From Streptomyces sp. RPT161 (lineage in GTDB: Bacteria; Actinomycetota; Actinomycetes; Streptomycetales; Streptomycetaceae), in the NCBI RefSeq assembly GCF_027533845.1, contig NZ_JAPZVN010000001.1:682001-746000 (forward strand): 64,000 bases of DNA. Direction: 5' to 3'. This document shows positions 19,051-28,754 of this stretch, piece after piece. The translations under genes were made by a program, and so were the position numbers. The notes beneath the pieces were generated by a model. That model made no database searches. It worked only from the letters and a program-made list of their open reading frames with translations, and was not told where the DNA came from. Every line of letters begins with the position of its first letter. Positions within the stretch are counted from its first letter, which is position 1.

Positions 19051-21011
19051 CACCGTCCCTTCGCGGAGGCGACCGGCTGCGTCACCCGGTCCAACATCAG
19101 CCCGAGGCACACGATCGCCGTACCGCCGATCAACCCGGTCGCCAGATCGCCCTGGGCGAGCCCGAAGACCACGTTGTAGCCGAGCGCACCGCCGCCGATC
19201 ATGCCCGCGATGACGACCACCGCCAGTACCAGCACCACGCCCTGGTTGACCGCGAGCAGCAACGCGGGCCGGGCGAGCGGCAGTTGCACCTGTCGCACCT
19301 GCTGGCCCCCGGTCGCGCCCAGCGACCGCGCGGCCTCCATCGCCCCGGGGTCCACCTGCCGCAGGCCCTGCGTGGTGATCCGCACGACCGCCGGTACCGC
19401 GTACGCCACGGCCGCCGCCGCGCCCGCGGCCCGGCCCGCGCCGAACAGCGCGACGACCGGGATCAGGTAGACGAACTGCGGCATGGTCTGGAAGACGTCC
19501 AGCACCGGCCGGAGCAGCGCTTCGAACCGACGGCTGCGCGCCGCCGCGATGCCGATGGCGATGCCGACGACGAGCGTCACCGCCAGCGCGGCCAGCACCT
19601 GCGAGAGGGTGTCCAGCGAGACGCTCCACACCCCGAGCACGCCGATCGCCGCCATCGCCAGCACGGCGGTGAGCGCCGTGCGCCAGGTACCGATCAGCCA
19701 GGCCAGCGCGCCCACGACCAGCAGCACCGACCACCACGGCAGACCCTGAAGGCCGTCGCGCAGCGGGTCGAGGACCCAGGTGGTGAACCCGGCCGCCCAG
19801 TCGGCGGTCCCGCCGATCACCGGAACGCCGGTGTTGAGGTGCCCGGTGATCCAGCCGACGACGCTGTTGACCGGTGCCGCGATGCTGACCGTCCAACTCC
19901 CCGGCCAGGAAGCCGAGTCAAGCAACCGTCCCACGAGCGCGCACCCGGCGATCGCCGCGGCGAGCACGCTCCACACGACCCAGCCGCGCCCGAACCGCTC
20001 GCGATCGGATCCGATCCGCGCCCCGGCGGCCGCCGTCGTACGGTCGAGCACGACGGCGAGCAGCACGATCGGGATGCCCGCGGCCAGCGCGTTGCCGACG
20101 TCGACGGTGGACAGCGCCTGGTAGACGCGGTCGCCGAGGCCGCCCGCGCCGATCACCGAGGCGATCACGGCCATCGACAGCGCCATCATGATCGTCTGGT
20201 TGACGCCCAGCAGCAGCTGCCCCCGGGCCAGCGGCAGCCGCGCGGTCAGCAGCCGCTGCCGCCCGGTCGCCCCGAGCGAGGTGACCGCCTCCAGCACGCC
20301 GGAGTCGGCGCCGCGCAGCCCGAGCGCGGTGAGCCGGGCCATCGGCGGGGCCGCGTAGACCACGGTGGCCAGCACCGCGGGCGGCACGCCGATGCCGAAG
20401 ACCCAGACGAACGGCAGCAGATAGGCGAAGGCGGGGAGCACCTGCATGGTGTCCAGCACCGGCCGCAGCACCCGGAACATCCGGTCCGACAGCCCGGCGG
20501 CAAGACCGAGCAGCGCGCCCACGGCGACCGAGGCGAGCACGGCCACCACCATCAGCGCCAGCGTCTGCATGGTCGGCACCCACATGCCGAGCGCCCCGCA
20601 GGCCAGCAGCGAGACCAGGGCGGTGAGCGCGACCCGCCGCCCGGCGAACCGCCAGGCCAGCAGCGTCGCCGCGGCGGTCACCCCGGTCCAGCCGAGGGCC
20701 AGCAACAGGAGGTAGACACCGCGTACGGCGTAGCCCACGCCGTAGCTGACGTAGCCGAAGAAGTAGAGGAAGACCGGGCTGCTGTCCCGGTTGTCGATGA
20801 TCCAGTTGCTGGCCTTGCCCAGCGAACCCGACGGGTCGACGGTCAGCGCGGCGGGCCAACTGCCGCTGCCCCAGCGCGAGTTCACCAGCGGCACCACGAC
20901 CGCCGCGACAACGGCGAGCAGCACCAGCTTGGCGAGCCCACGCCGCCGTGCCACCAACTCCCGGACGGAACCGCCGACGGGCTTGGCCGCGGCCGTACTC
21001 ACAGCACTCAC
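19050..21011 (-). CDS. Glycine betaine ABC transporter permease, two fused domains
   Basis: The 653-residue protein contains two complete BPD_transp_1 permease domains in tandem, where one domain of about 280 residues is usual. [24 protein letters not shown] in the first half and [24 protein letters not shown] in the second are the two EAA loops that contact the ATPase. So one polypeptide supplies both halves of the membrane channel. The GTG start overlaps the ATPase stop by 4 bases and the stop overlaps the lipoprotein start by one base. Substrate is inferred from the operon: glycine betaine or related osmoprotectants. Confidence 0.9.
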   Translation of the reverse strand: MSAVSTAAAKPVGGSVRELVARRRGLAKLVLLAVVAAVVVPLVNSRWGSGSWPAALTVDPSGSLGKASNWIIDNRDSSPVFLYFFGYVSYGVGYAVRGVYLLLLALGWTGVTAAATLLAWRFAGRRVALTALVSLLACGALGMWVPTMQTLALMVVAVLASVAVGALLGLAAGLSDRMFRVLRPVLDTMQVLPAFAYLLPFVWVFGIGVPPAVLATVVYAAPPMARLTALGLRGADSGVLEAVTSLGATGRQRLLTARLPLARGQLLLGVNQTIMMALSMAVIASVIGAGGLGDRVYQALSTVDVGNALAAGIPIVLLAVVLDRTTAAAGARIGSDRERFGRGWVVWSVLAAAIAGCALVGRLLDSASWPGSWTVSIAAPVNSVVGWITGHLNTGVPVIGGTADWAAGFTTWVLDPLRDGLQGLPWWSVLLVVGALAWLIGTWRTALTAVLAMAAIGVLGVWSVSLDTLSQVLAALAVTLVVGIAIGIAAARSRRFEALLRPVLDVFQTMPQFVYLIPVVALFGAGRAAGAAAAVAYAVPAVVRITTQGLRQVDPGAMEAARSLGATGGQQVRQVQLPLARPALLLAVNQGVVLVLAVVVIAGMIGGGALGYNVVFGLAQGDLATGLIGGTAIVCLGLMLDRVTQPVASAKGR

Positions 21012-22078
21012 GCGACGGCCTTCTCAGTCGGCGCACCGGAACCGGCGCTCTCAACCCCCGCCACCACCGCCAGCAGCACCTGGTGGTCCACGACCCCGAG
21101 GCAGCGCGCGCCCTCGACCACCCGGACCGGACCGCCGGTCCTGGCCACCGCCTCGATCGCCTCGCTGACCAGGGTCGTTGGGGCCACCGCGGGACCGTTG
21201 TCGGCCTCACCGCCCACGGCGGGCCGCATCGCGCGGCGCACCGTGAGGACCTGCTCGCGCGGCACGTCCCGGACGAAGTCGCGCACGTACTCGTCGGCCG
21301 GGGAGCCGACGATCTCCTCCGGGGTGCCGCACTGCACGATCCGCCCGGCGCGCATCAGCGCGATCCGGTCGCCGAGCCGCAGCGCCTCGGACAGGTCGTG
21401 GGTGATGAAGACCATCGTGCGGCCCTCCTCCCGGTGCAGGCGGACGACCTCCTCCTGCATGTCCCGGCGGATCAGCGGGTCGAGCGCGCTGAACGGCTCG
21501 TCGAACAGCAGCACTTCGGGGTCGACGGCGAGCGCCCGGGCGAGCCCGACGCGCTGCTGCTGGCCACCGGAGAGCTGGCCGGGGCGTCGGCCCTCAAGGC
21601 CCGCCAGGCCGACCTTCTCCACTATCTCGCCGGCCTTGGCCCGCCGTTCCGCCTTGCCCGCCCCCTGGATCTCCAGGCCGTAGGCGACGTTGTCCAGCAC
21701 CGAGCGGTGCGGCAGCAGGCCGAAGTGCTGGAAGACCATGGCCGCGCGGTGGCGGCGCAGCTCGCGCAGCCGGGCGGTGTCCATGCCGCGCACGTCCTCG
21801 CCGTCGATGGCGATCCCGCCGGAGGTCGGCTCGATCAGCCGGGTCAGACAGCGCACCAGGGTGGACTTGCCGGAGCCGGACAGGCCCATGACGACGAAGA
21901 CCTCGCCCTTGCGCACGTCGAAGGAGACATCCCGTACCGCGACCGTGCAGCCGGTGCGCTGCCGCAGGTCCTCGCCGCTCAGGTCGGCTTCGGGGGATCC
22001 GGGGATCCGGTCGGCCTTGGGGCCGAAGACCTTCCACAGGTTGCGGACGGCGAACACCGGGTTCGTGGAGTCGCTCAT
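21008..22078 (-). CDS. Glycine betaine ABC transporter ATP-binding protein
   Basis: This 356-residue OpuAA/ProV-type ATPase has Walker [10 protein letters not shown] (about residues 65-73), signature LSGGQQQR, Walker [13 protein letters not shown] and the H-loop FITHDLSEA. The insert between the N-terminal strand and Walker A (around [14 protein letters not shown]) is typical of the family. The C-terminal ~90 residues resemble a shortened CBS-type regulatory region, as in osmosensing transporters. It energises uptake through the two-domain permease downstream. Its start overlaps the betA stop and its stop overlaps the permease start, each by 4 bases. Confidence 0.92.
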   Translation of the reverse strand: MSDSTNPVFAVRNLWKVFGPKADRIPGSPEADLSGEDLRQRTGCTVAVRDVSFDVRKGEVFVVMGLSGSGKSTLVRCLTRLIEPTSGGIAIDGEDVRGMDTARLRELRRHRAAMVFQHFGLLPHRSVLDNVAYGLEIQGAGKAERRAKAGEIVEKVGLAGLEGRRPGQLSGGQQQRVGLARALAVDPEVLLFDEPFSALDPLIRRDMQEEVVRLHREEGRTMVFITHDLSEALRLGDRIALMRAGRIVQCGTPEEIVGSPADEYVRDFVRDVPREQVLTVRRAMRPAVGGEADNGPAVAPTTLVSEAIEAVARTGGPVRVVEGARCLGVVDHQVLLAVVAGVESAGSGAPTEKAVA

Positions 22079-23625
22079 CGGGCATCACCGCCTCGGGTCG
22101 GGGTTGCGCCGAGCAGTTCGGCGGCCTTCTCCCCCACCATCAGCACGCCGATCATCGGGTTCACCGCGGGCATCGTCGGGAAGACGGACGCGTCCGCGAT
22201 ACGGACGCCGTTCAGGCCCCGGATCCGCAACTGCGGGTCGACGACGGCGAGTTCGTCGTCGTCGGCGCCCATCTTGCAGGTGCCCGCCGGGTGGTAGACG
22301 GTGTGCGCGACCTTGCGGGCGTACTCGGAGATGTCCTGGTCCGAGGTGACCTCGGGCCCCGGGCAGACCTCGCGCTTGAGCCAGCTGGCCAGCGGCTCGG
22401 TCCTGGCGATCTCCCGGGCGATGCGGATGCCGTCGACCAGGGTGCGTCCGTCGTAGTCCTCGGGGTCGGTGAAGTACCTGAAGTCCAGGGCGGGCTTGAC
22501 CGACGGGTCCGCGCTGGTCAGGTAGAGGCGGCCGCGGCTGCGCGGCTTGGGGATGTTGGGGGTCATCGACACCCCGTGCGGGGGCTTTTCGTAGCCGAGG
22601 CGCTCGGGGTTGTCGGTGAACGGGATCTGGTAGAAGTGGAACATCAGGTCGGGGCCCTTGGAGTCCGGGTCCCGGCGGACGAACAGGCCCGCGTCGGAGT
22701 CCATCGCGGAGTTGTCCGGGATCGGCCCGTCGGTCTCCCAGACGATCACCGACTCGGGGTGGTCCAGCAGGTTCTCGCCGACGCCCGGCAGGTCGTGCAC
22801 CACGGGTATGCCCAGCGCCTCAAGGTCCTGCTTCGGGCCTATGCCGGAGTGCATCAGCAGCCGCGGGGTGTCCACCGCGCCAGCGCACACCAGCACCTCG
22901 CGGGCGGCCCGGACGAGGATCTCCTCGCCGTCCTTGGTGCGCACCCGCACACCGGTGACCCGCTTGTCGGCGTCCAGTTCCAGCTTGTACGCCCAGGTCT
23001 CCAGCATCAGGTGGAGGTTGCCGCGGTCGAGGAAGGGGTGCAGGTAGGCGACCGACGCGGAGGACCGCTTGTTGTTCTCCGGGTGGTACGCCAGATCGAA
23101 GAAGCCGACGCCCTCGTGGAACGGCTTGCGGTTGAAGCCCTCGACGCGCGGCACGCCGATCGCCGCCTGGGCGGCGTCGATGAAGTCACGGGCGATGGCG
23201 TTCCGGTCCTTCTCGTCCACCGCCACGATGTTGTTCCGCAGCCGGTCGAAGTACGGGTCCATGGCCGCCGCGTCCCAGCCCTCGGCACCGGCCTGCGCCC
23301 ACTCGTCCCAGTCGGACGGCAGCGGCTTGAAGCTGATCAGCGTGTTGTGCGAGGAGCAGCCGCCGAGCACCCGGGCGCGGCTGTGCCGGATGTGCGAGTT
23401 GCCGCGCGGCTGCTCGGTGGTCGGGTAGTCGTAGTCCAGGTCGCCGCCGAGCAGTCCCAGCCAGCGGCGCAGCGTGAGCACGTCCTCGCGGTCGACGTCG
23501 GACGGCCCGCCCTCGATCACCGCGACCTGGACCGAGGGGTCCTCGGTGAGCCGGGAGGCGATGACGGATCCTGCGGTGCCGCCGCCGATCACGACATAGT
23601 CGTAAACGTGGTCATTCACGGGCAT
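22075..23625 (-). CDS. betA: Choline dehydrogenase-type GMC oxidoreductase
   Basis: The 516-residue flavoprotein begins [20 protein letters not shown], giving the GxGxxG FAD fold at residues 13-20. It carries GMC signatures around [12 protein letters not shown] and near the C-terminus [11 protein letters not shown], which holds the catalytic-type His. Placed between a betaine aldehyde dehydrogenase and a betaine transporter, it most likely oxidises choline to betaine aldehyde; other alcohols cannot be excluded. ATG 23625 is chosen because a longer reading runs into betB-antisense sequence. AGGAG lies about 10 bases upstream. Confidence 0.88.
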   Translation of the reverse strand: MPVNDHVYDYVVIGGGTAGSVIASRLTEDPSVQVAVIEGGPSDVDREDVLTLRRWLGLLGGDLDYDYPTTEQPRGNSHIRHSRARVLGGCSSHNTLISFKPLPSDWDEWAQAGAEGWDAAAMDPYFDRLRNNIVAVDEKDRNAIARDFIDAAQAAIGVPRVEGFNRKPFHEGVGFFDLAYHPENNKRSSASVAYLHPFLDRGNLHLMLETWAYKLELDADKRVTGVRVRTKDGEEILVRAAREVLVCAGAVDTPRLLMHSGIGPKQDLEALGIPVVHDLPGVGENLLDHPESVIVWETDGPIPDNSAMDSDAGLFVRRDPDSKGPDLMFHFYQIPFTDNPERLGYEKPPHGVSMTPNIPKPRSRGRLYLTSADPSVKPALDFRYFTDPEDYDGRTLVDGIRIAREIARTEPLASWLKREVCPGPEVTSDQDISEYARKVAHTVYHPAGTCKMGADDDELAVVDPQLRIRGLNGVRIADASVFPTMPAVNPMIGVLMVGEKAAELLGATPTRGGDAR

Positions 23626-23687
23626 GGGGGTACTGCTCCTCTGGTGCGGGGGTGCGTGAACTCGGGCCCTTTGGAACGGTTCGGCGG

Positions 23688-25190
23688 TCAGCCGCCGAAC
23701 CAGCGGACCGGGCGCGGCGCCAGGTTCTGGTAGATGTGCTTGGGCTCGCGGTACTCGTTCAGCCCGGACGGGCCGAGTTCGCGTCCGATGCCGGACTTGC
23801 CGAAGCCGCCCCACTCGGCCTGCGGGAGGTACGGGTGGTAGTCGTTGATCCACACCGTTCCGTGCCGCAGCCGTCCGGCGACCCGCCGGGCGCGGCCCGC
23901 GTCGGTGGTCCACACCGCGCCCGCCAGGCCGTACTCGGTGTCGTTGGCCAGCGCCACCGCCTCGTCCTCGGTGTGGAAGGTCTCCACTGTGAGGATCGGC
24001 CCGAAGGTCTCCTCGCGGACCACGCTCATCTCGCCATGGCAGTGGTCGAGGACGGTCGGCGAGTAGAAGTAGCCGGTGGCCGGGCGGATCTGGCTGGGCT
24101 CGGGGCGGGAGCCACCGCAGCGCAGGCTGGCGCCCTCGGCGAGCGCCGCCGCGACGTAGCGTTCCGTCTTGGCGAGTTGGGCCGCGGACACCAGCGGGCC
24201 GCACTCGACGCCCGGCTCGGTGCCCCGGCCGAGCTTGATCCGCTCGGCGCGGCGGGCGAGTTCGGCGACGAAGCGGTCGCGCACCGAGTCCTCGATGATC
24301 AGTCGGGCACCGGCCGAGCAGACCTGGCCGCTGTGGATGAAGGCCGCGTTCAGCGCCTGGTCGACGGCGGTGTCGAAGCCCTCCTCGGTGGCGCAGGCGT
24401 CGGCGAAGACCACGTTCGGGTTCTTGCCGCCCAGCTCAAGCGCGACCTTCTTCACGCTGGCCGCGGCGGCCTCCATCACCTTGGTGCCGCTGGCCAGACC
24501 GCCGGTGAACGAGACCAGGTCCACGTCCGGGTGCTCGGCCAGCCGGGCGCCCACCGGGTCGCCGGAGCCGGTGACCACGTTGCCGACTCCGGCCGGAAGC
24601 CCTGCCTCCACCAGCAGCTTCATCAGATGCACGGTGGACAGCGGGGTGACCTCGCTGGGCTTGATGACGAAGGTGTTGCCCGCCGCCAGCGCCGGAGCGA
24701 TCTTCCAACTGGCCTGGAGCAGCGGGTAGTTCCAGGGCGTGATCATCGCGCACACGCCGACCGGCTCGTAGACGACCACGCTGTGCACGTCGGGCGATCC
24801 CGCGTCCACCACACGGCCGCCGCTCTCGTTCATCACCAGGTCGGCGAAGTAGCGGAACGCGTTGGTCACGTCGTCCACGTCGACGCGGCCCTCTTCCAGG
24901 GTCTTCCCGGTGTCCCGGCTCTCGGTCAGCGCGATCGCCTCGCGGTCCCGCTGGAGCAGGTCGGCGACCCGGCGCAGCAGCGCGGCCCGCTCGGCGACCG
25001 TCGTCCGCGGCCAGGTCCCCTCGTCGAACGACCGGCGGGCCGCGGCCACCGCCGCGTCCGTGTCGGCGACGCCGCCCTCGGCCACCAAGGCCAGCGTCTT
25101 CGCGTCTGCGGGGTCGAGGACCTCCCGCTGCGCGCCGGACGCGGCGGGCTGCCACGCCCCGTTCACATGAATGGTCTCGACTGCCGACAC
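23688..25190 (-). CDS. betB: Betaine aldehyde dehydrogenase-type ALDH
   Basis: The 500-residue protein is a full-length NAD(P)-dependent aldehyde dehydrogenase. TPWNYPLLQASWKIAPALAAG supplies the cofactor site, LELGGKNPNVVF carries the general-base Glu, and SGQVCSAGARL carries the nucleophilic Cys. NDYHPYLPQAEWGGFGKSGIGREL near the end is typical of betaine aldehyde dehydrogenases. It converts betaine aldehyde to glycine betaine, an osmoprotectant. GTG 25190 with GGAAGG upstream is preferred over an in-frame TTG at 25208. It is the first gene of the five-gene operon. Confidence 0.9.
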   Translation of the reverse strand: MSAVETIHVNGAWQPAASGAQREVLDPADAKTLALVAEGGVADTDAAVAAARRSFDEGTWPRTTVAERAALLRRVADLLQRDREAIALTESRDTGKTLEEGRVDVDDVTNAFRYFADLVMNESGGRVVDAGSPDVHSVVVYEPVGVCAMITPWNYPLLQASWKIAPALAAGNTFVIKPSEVTPLSTVHLMKLLVEAGLPAGVGNVVTGSGDPVGARLAEHPDVDLVSFTGGLASGTKVMEAAAASVKKVALELGGKNPNVVFADACATEEGFDTAVDQALNAAFIHSGQVCSAGARLIIEDSVRDRFVAELARRAERIKLGRGTEPGVECGPLVSAAQLAKTERYVAAALAEGASLRCGGSRPEPSQIRPATGYFYSPTVLDHCHGEMSVVREETFGPILTVETFHTEDEAVALANDTEYGLAGAVWTTDAGRARRVAGRLRHGTVWINDYHPYLPQAEWGGFGKSGIGRELGPSGLNEYREPKHIYQNLAPRPVRWFGG

Positions 25191-25259
25191 GTCTGTTCTG
25201 CCTTCCAATGTCCGATTTGCGCAAGCTGGCTGACCAGCAGCGAACCCCTAACCGGAAGG

Positions 25260-25273
25260 CGCATACGTATGCG
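25260..25273. promoter_or_regulatory. Palindrome in the betB promoter region
   Basis: A perfect 14-bp palindrome, CGCATACGTATGCG, sits 70 bases upstream of the betB start. A second dyad, GTGAC-N4-GTCAC, lies at 25290-25303. They are good candidates for a dimeric regulator of the betaine operon. No regulator gene is adjacent, and the assignment is inference. Confidence 0.45.
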
Positions 25274-25389
25274 TGTTTTCTTGAAAAGAGTGACGCTAGT
25301 CACCTTTCCGCCATTGCGTGGCGGCCGATCCTGCCGGGGCGGCCGGAGCCCCCGTCACGTACTCCCCGGCCGCCCCTTCGGAGGGTGGT

Positions 25390-25671
25390 TCAGCGGTTGG
25401 TCCACAGGTTCCAGAAGACACTTCCGTTGGCGCACTGGTACTGGTCCCACGCACCGCGCTGGACGCCCTGCTGGCCGTCGCTGTTGCAACCGTCGAACGT
25501 CCAGTACTTGCCGCGGTCGATCCATCCGGACGGGGCCTGGTCGCTGTGGTGTGCCACCACGGCGTGGTGCCGCGGGACGGCCTGGGCGGCCGGTGCGACG
25601 AAGCCGAGGCCCGCCACGGCGGCCACGCCGGCGGCCAGCGCCGCGGTCTTCCGAATGAGCACGGATGCCAT
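25390..25671 (-). CDS. Small secreted protein, unknown function
   Basis: The 93-residue product starts at ATG 25671, 7 bases after AAGGGGG. It has a signal peptide (MASVLIRKTAALAAGVAAVAG, cleavage after AQA at about residue 31). The mature ~62 residues begin with a His-rich stretch (VPRHHAVVAHH) and continue with an aromatic-rich region holding two Cys (FDGCNSDG and QYQCANG) that could form one disulfide. I do not recognise a family. It stands alone at the edge of the accessory block. Confidence 0.6.
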   Translation of the reverse strand: MASVLIRKTAALAAGVAAVAGLGFVAPAAQAVPRHHAVVAHHSDQAPSGWIDRGKYWTFDGCNSDGQQGVQRGAWDQYQCANGSVFWNLWTNR

Positions 25672-25770
25672 TGTTTTCCCCCTTGGTCTCGGTGCTGCTG
25701 TGACCTTCACCAGCTACACGAGCGAGGGGGCGCCCTCGTATGACACCCGTGTCCATGATTTTTTTCGGCG

Positions 25771-26175
25771 CTACGCCGTCAGGCGTTTGTGGTGCAGCAG
25801 CAACGCCTGGCAGGCTCGCGCCAGTTGCTGCGCGTGCAGGACGGCGGACGCCAGTCCCGTCCCGGTGTCGCCGCGCAACTTCCGCCGGGCCTCCGCGATT
25901 CCGGCCAGCGCCAGCGCGCGGCACAGGTCGTCCTTCGGCTGCGCGCATGCCAGCGTCTCCACCTCGGGGATCAGCAGCATGATGTGCCCACGCAGGCACA
26001 GGACGAGTTCCTCGACCTCCTCGTACCGGGGGTAGGCGGCGCGGTCGCCCAGGACCGTGTTCACGGTCATGGCGATCGTCCGTACGTCCACCGGCGCCGC
26101 GTCTGTAAACGTCCTCTCTCCGCCAACTCCTCGCAGGGGAACCGGCATTCGATCGGGTGGGCTTTCAGCGTTCAT
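25771..26175 (-). CDS. DUF6415 family protein
   Basis: The 134-residue soluble protein is largely helical, with the core RTIAMTVNTVLGDRAAYPRYEEVEELVLCLRGHI then a second helical half rich in Arg, Ala and Leu. This resembles the Streptomyces DUF6415 family, often seen near regulators or natural-product loci; the function is unknown. The family match is from memory of its conserved core and is moderate. It is divergent from the XRE regulator gene, with 136 bases between them. Confidence 0.6.
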   Translation of the reverse strand: MNAESPPDRMPVPLRGVGGERTFTDAAPVDVRTIAMTVNTVLGDRAAYPRYEEVEELVLCLRGHIMLLIPEVETLACAQPKDDLCRALALAGIAEARRKLRGDTGTGLASAVLHAQQLARACQALLLHHKRLTA

Positions 26176-26311
26176 GCCCCGAGGCTGCCCTGGTCAGGGC
26201 TACGGTTTCGAGATCCACGCAGGGTACGGGGCCGCTGACGCGCTGTGCGGTGGATCTGTGCGGTGGTTGCGCGGTGCGCGCTTCGTGCTCATCGATGAGG
26301 GGAGAATCGTG

Positions 26312-27124
26312 ATGAGCGACGGCAACACACCTGTGAGCTTGCGGATCATCGGCACCCAGGTCAAGGCCCTACGGCTAAGAGCCGGGCTCACCCAGGCTCA
26401 ACTCGGTAAGAAGGTCGGGTACTCGGAGTCCCAGATCCGCAGCATCGAGTCAGGGCGGCGGACCCCGAAGCCCGAACTACTGCTTGCGTTCGAGGAGCTG
26501 TTCCAGGTGCACGGGGTCTTCACGTCGGTGGCGGATGAACTGCTGAAGGAGCCGCATCCCTCGTGGTTCCAGCCGTTCGCGGAGCTGGAGGCAGAGGCGG
26601 TTGCGCTGTCGGCGTACGACAACCAACTCGTCAACGGGCTGCTACAAACCGAGGCGTACGCACACGCCGTACACATCGAGCACCGCCCAGCCTTGGACGA
26701 CCAGGAGATCGAACTCCGAGTCGACGCTCGGCTAGCCCGACAGAAGCTGCTCACGCGCGTGCCAGCCTCATCCCTGAGCTTCATTTTCGAAGAGGTTCTT
26801 CTACGTCGCTCCGTCGGTGGCCGGGAGGTCATGCGCGAGCAACTGGAGCGCCTGTTGGACGTAGCACAGATGCGGCACGTCGAAATCCAAGTGATGCCGA
26901 CCGAGCGCCCAGGCCACGCCGGGCTCGAAGGTCCACTGACCGTGGTCGAACCGCCTGAGAAAGAGCTGTGCGCGTACCTAGAGGTCCAGAACATCGGCCG
27001 CCTGATCACAGACCGTCCAACCGTCAGCAAGATCGCCCAACGGTATGCGATCCTGCGGAGCCAGGCCCTTACACCCGATGAATCGGTCAGCTTCATCAAG
27101 CAGTTGGCAACGGGAGCGACATGA
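26312..27124 (+). CDS. XRE-family regulator with DUF5753 domain
   Basis: From ATG 26312 (GGGGAG upstream; GTG 26309 is an alternative) the product is 270 residues. An XRE helix-turn-helix spans about residues 10-65 (LRLRAGLTQAQLGKKVGYSESQIRSIESGRR). A DUF5753 domain fills the rest. This is the WhiJ-like regulator family abundant in Streptomyces, usually paired with a small DUF397 (BldB-like) protein, as here. Third codon positions are less GC-biased than in neighbouring housekeeping genes (for example CTA, CAA and ATT codons), which suggests acquisition. The stop overlaps the next start by 4 bases. Confidence 0.88.
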   Translation: MSDGNTPVSLRIIGTQVKALRLRAGLTQAQLGKKVGYSESQIRSIESGRRTPKPELLLAFEELFQVHGVFTSVADELLKEPHPSWFQPFAELEAEAVALSAYDNQLVNGLLQTEAYAHAVHIEHRPALDDQEIELRVDARLARQKLLTRVPASSLSFIFEEVLLRRSVGGREVMREQLERLLDVAQMRHVEIQVMPTERPGHAGLEGPLTVVEPPEKELCAYLEVQNIGRLITDRPTVSKIAQRYAILRSQALTPDESVSFIKQLATGAT

Positions 27125-27312
27125 ACGAGCTCGTTTGGTTCAAGTCCAGCTACAGCGGCGGCGGAGGCGGCCAGTGCGTTGAAGTCGCCGCGCACCCCGC
27201 CGCCGTCCACGTCCGGGACTCCAAGGACAAGACCGGTCCCGTACTGGACTTCACGCCCGAACAGTGGTCCGCCTTCGTGGAGTTCGCCCGCGCGTACCCC
27301 ACCGTCGTCTGA
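27121..27312 (+). CDS. DUF397 domain protein
   Basis: This 63-residue protein has the DUF397 core: WFKSSYSGGGGGQCVEVA, then VHVRDSKD and FTPEQWSAFVEFAR. Such proteins act with the upstream XRE/DUF5753 partner, and pairs of this kind influence development and antibiotic production in Streptomyces. The ATG overlaps the regulator stop (ATGA). A perfect hairpin follows the stop by 7 bases. Confidence 0.92.
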   Translation: MNELVWFKSSYSGGGGGQCVEVAAHPAAVHVRDSKDKTGPVLDFTPEQWSAFVEFARAYPTVV

Positions 27313-27319
27313 GCAGGGT

Positions 27320-27356
27320 GAAGTGGCCGCCCCCACGCGGGGGGGGCGGCCACTTC
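27320..27356. terminator. Bidirectional terminator
   Basis: A perfect 15-bp stem (27320-27334 against 27342-27356) with a 7-base loop lies between the convergent DUF397 and FAD monooxygenase genes. Confidence 0.88.
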
Positions 27357-27359
27357 CCG

Positions 27360-28538
27360 TCAGTACGTCTTGAGGGAGTACGACGTCACCACGTCGCGGA
27401 ACTCCTCGTGGTCCCCGCTGTCGCCCATCGCTTGGGCTATCTCCTCCTCGGACATCCCGGCGAAGGCCTCCTCCGCCGCGGCCCGCTGTTCGGCGTTCTC
27501 CAGGGCGATGCCCTGGTTCCGCTCCACGAAGCCACGTAGCTCGTCCTCGTAGGCGGCGAACGCCGCGGCGTGGTCGCCGCCCGCCGCCTTGAGCTCGCCC
27601 GCGAGGACGTACGCGCCGATCAGCGCCATGCTCGTGCCCTGACCGGACATGGGCGAGCCGCAGTATCCGGCGTCGCCGAGCAGTACGACCCGGCCGTTGG
27701 ACCAACTGTCCATGCGGATCTGGCTCATGGAGTCGAAGTGGAAGTCGGGGGCGTCCCACATGTACTTGAGCGCGTTGGGGAACTCCCAGCCGACGTTGGC
27801 CATCCTCTCGGCGATCAGCCGCTTCTGCGCGGTGAGGTCGCGGAAGTCGTAGTCAATGGGTTCCTTGGACTCGAAGCCCATGTAGACACGGAGTTCGCTG
27901 TTGTCGCGGAGGCTCATCATGATGCCGCCGAGTCGGTAGAAGACCTGCCAGTGGTCCAGGTCAAGGAAGTTGGGGGCGGTGAACACGGCCAGGTAGGAGC
28001 CGAGGTAGCGGAAGAACTGCGACTCGGGGCCGAAGACCAGTTTGCGGACGTTGGAGTGCAGTCCGTCCGCGCCGACGACGATGTCGAAGTCGCGCGGTGC
28101 GCTGTTCTCGAAGGTGACGTGGGCGGTGTGCGCGTCCTGGGTGATGCTGGTGATCGAGTCGTCGAAGAGGTACTCGACGCCTTCACCGGTCGCCTCGTAG
28201 ATCAGACGGCACAGGTCGTCGCGGAGGATCTCGACATCGGAGTTGGCGATCGGGCCGCCGGTGAAGGTGTGTTCGGCGGTGCGGTACAGCTCCTTGCCGG
28301 TGCTGTCCACGATGGACATGCCGCGCACGTCGGTCTTGAGACGGCGCGCCTCCTCCAGGACGCCCATCTGCTCAAGGACATCGAGCGCGGCGGCCCGCAC
28401 GTCGATCGCCTGCCCGCCGGGACGTAGGTGGGGCGCCCGCTCGACGACGGTGACGTTGAAGCCGTATCGGTTCAGGAAGTACGCCAGGGCGGGGCCACCG
28501 ACGCTTGCTCCGGAGATAAGGACATTGACGTTCTCCAT
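27360..28538 (-). CDS. FAD-dependent monooxygenase (PHBH/TetX fold)
   Basis: The 392-residue protein has the group A flavin monooxygenase motifs: ISGASVGGPALAYFL (variant GxGxxG, residues 8-22), the DG motif VVGADGLHSNVR, and the GD motif VVLLGDAGYCGSPMSGQG. No membrane segments are seen. Relatives hydroxylate aromatic antibiotics (TetX, rifampicin monooxygenase) or tailor natural products; the substrate is unknown. It is divergent from a Uma2 gene, and the shared upstream region carries four spaced copies of a heptamer. Confidence 0.85.
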   Translation of the reverse strand: MENVNVLISGASVGGPALAYFLNRYGFNVTVVERAPHLRPGGQAIDVRAAALDVLEQMGVLEEARRLKTDVRGMSIVDSTGKELYRTAEHTFTGGPIANSDVEILRDDLCRLIYEATGEGVEYLFDDSITSITQDAHTAHVTFENSAPRDFDIVVGADGLHSNVRKLVFGPESQFFRYLGSYLAVFTAPNFLDLDHWQVFYRLGGIMMSLRDNSELRVYMGFESKEPIDYDFRDLTAQKRLIAERMANVGWEFPNALKYMWDAPDFHFDSMSQIRMDSWSNGRVVLLGDAGYCGSPMSGQGTSMALIGAYVLAGELKAAGGDHAAAFAAYEDELRGFVERNQGIALENAEQRAAAEEAFAGMSEEEIAQAMGDSGDHEEFRDVVTSYSLKTY

Positions 28539-28624
28539 CTGGGGCTCCTCGACATCAGGTGGGATCTATCCGGTTCGACGCGAGACGTGATGCCTGGCGT
28601 TGCCACCGATCCTGGCCATTCCGC

Positions 28625-28673
28625 CTGACAACCCACTGACAAGCCGTTCCGGCCACTGTCAGCCCGCTGACAA
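28625..28673. repeat. Four spaced heptamer repeats in a divergent promoter
   Basis: CTGACAA occurs at 28625, 28636 and 28667, and CTGTCAG at 28656. The spacings are 11, 20 and 11 bases, so the copies form two 11-bp-spaced pairs. They lie between the divergent FAD monooxygenase and Uma2 genes. Heptamers at one-helical-turn spacing resemble sites bound by SARP-type regulators. Read on the minus strand they are TTGTCAG and may instead supply -35-like elements. The function is inference. Confidence 0.6.
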
Positions 28674-28754
28674 AGGGCCTCGTGTCCTGGCCGCCGTGCG
28701 TATCGTTGAACTGTGCGGCTGCTTGCGATACGCGGCAGCGGGGAGGAGCTCAAC

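Noticed and set aside
18079-19896. A long N-terminal extension on the betaine-binding lipoprotein
   Set aside because: It is a shadow of the permease gene; the lipoprotein signal begins at 19050.
19284-21683. A 799-codon open frame opposite the betaine permease and ATPase
   Set aside because: Low-complexity His/Arg/Gly/Asp composition, no start signal, and fully antisense to real transporter genes.
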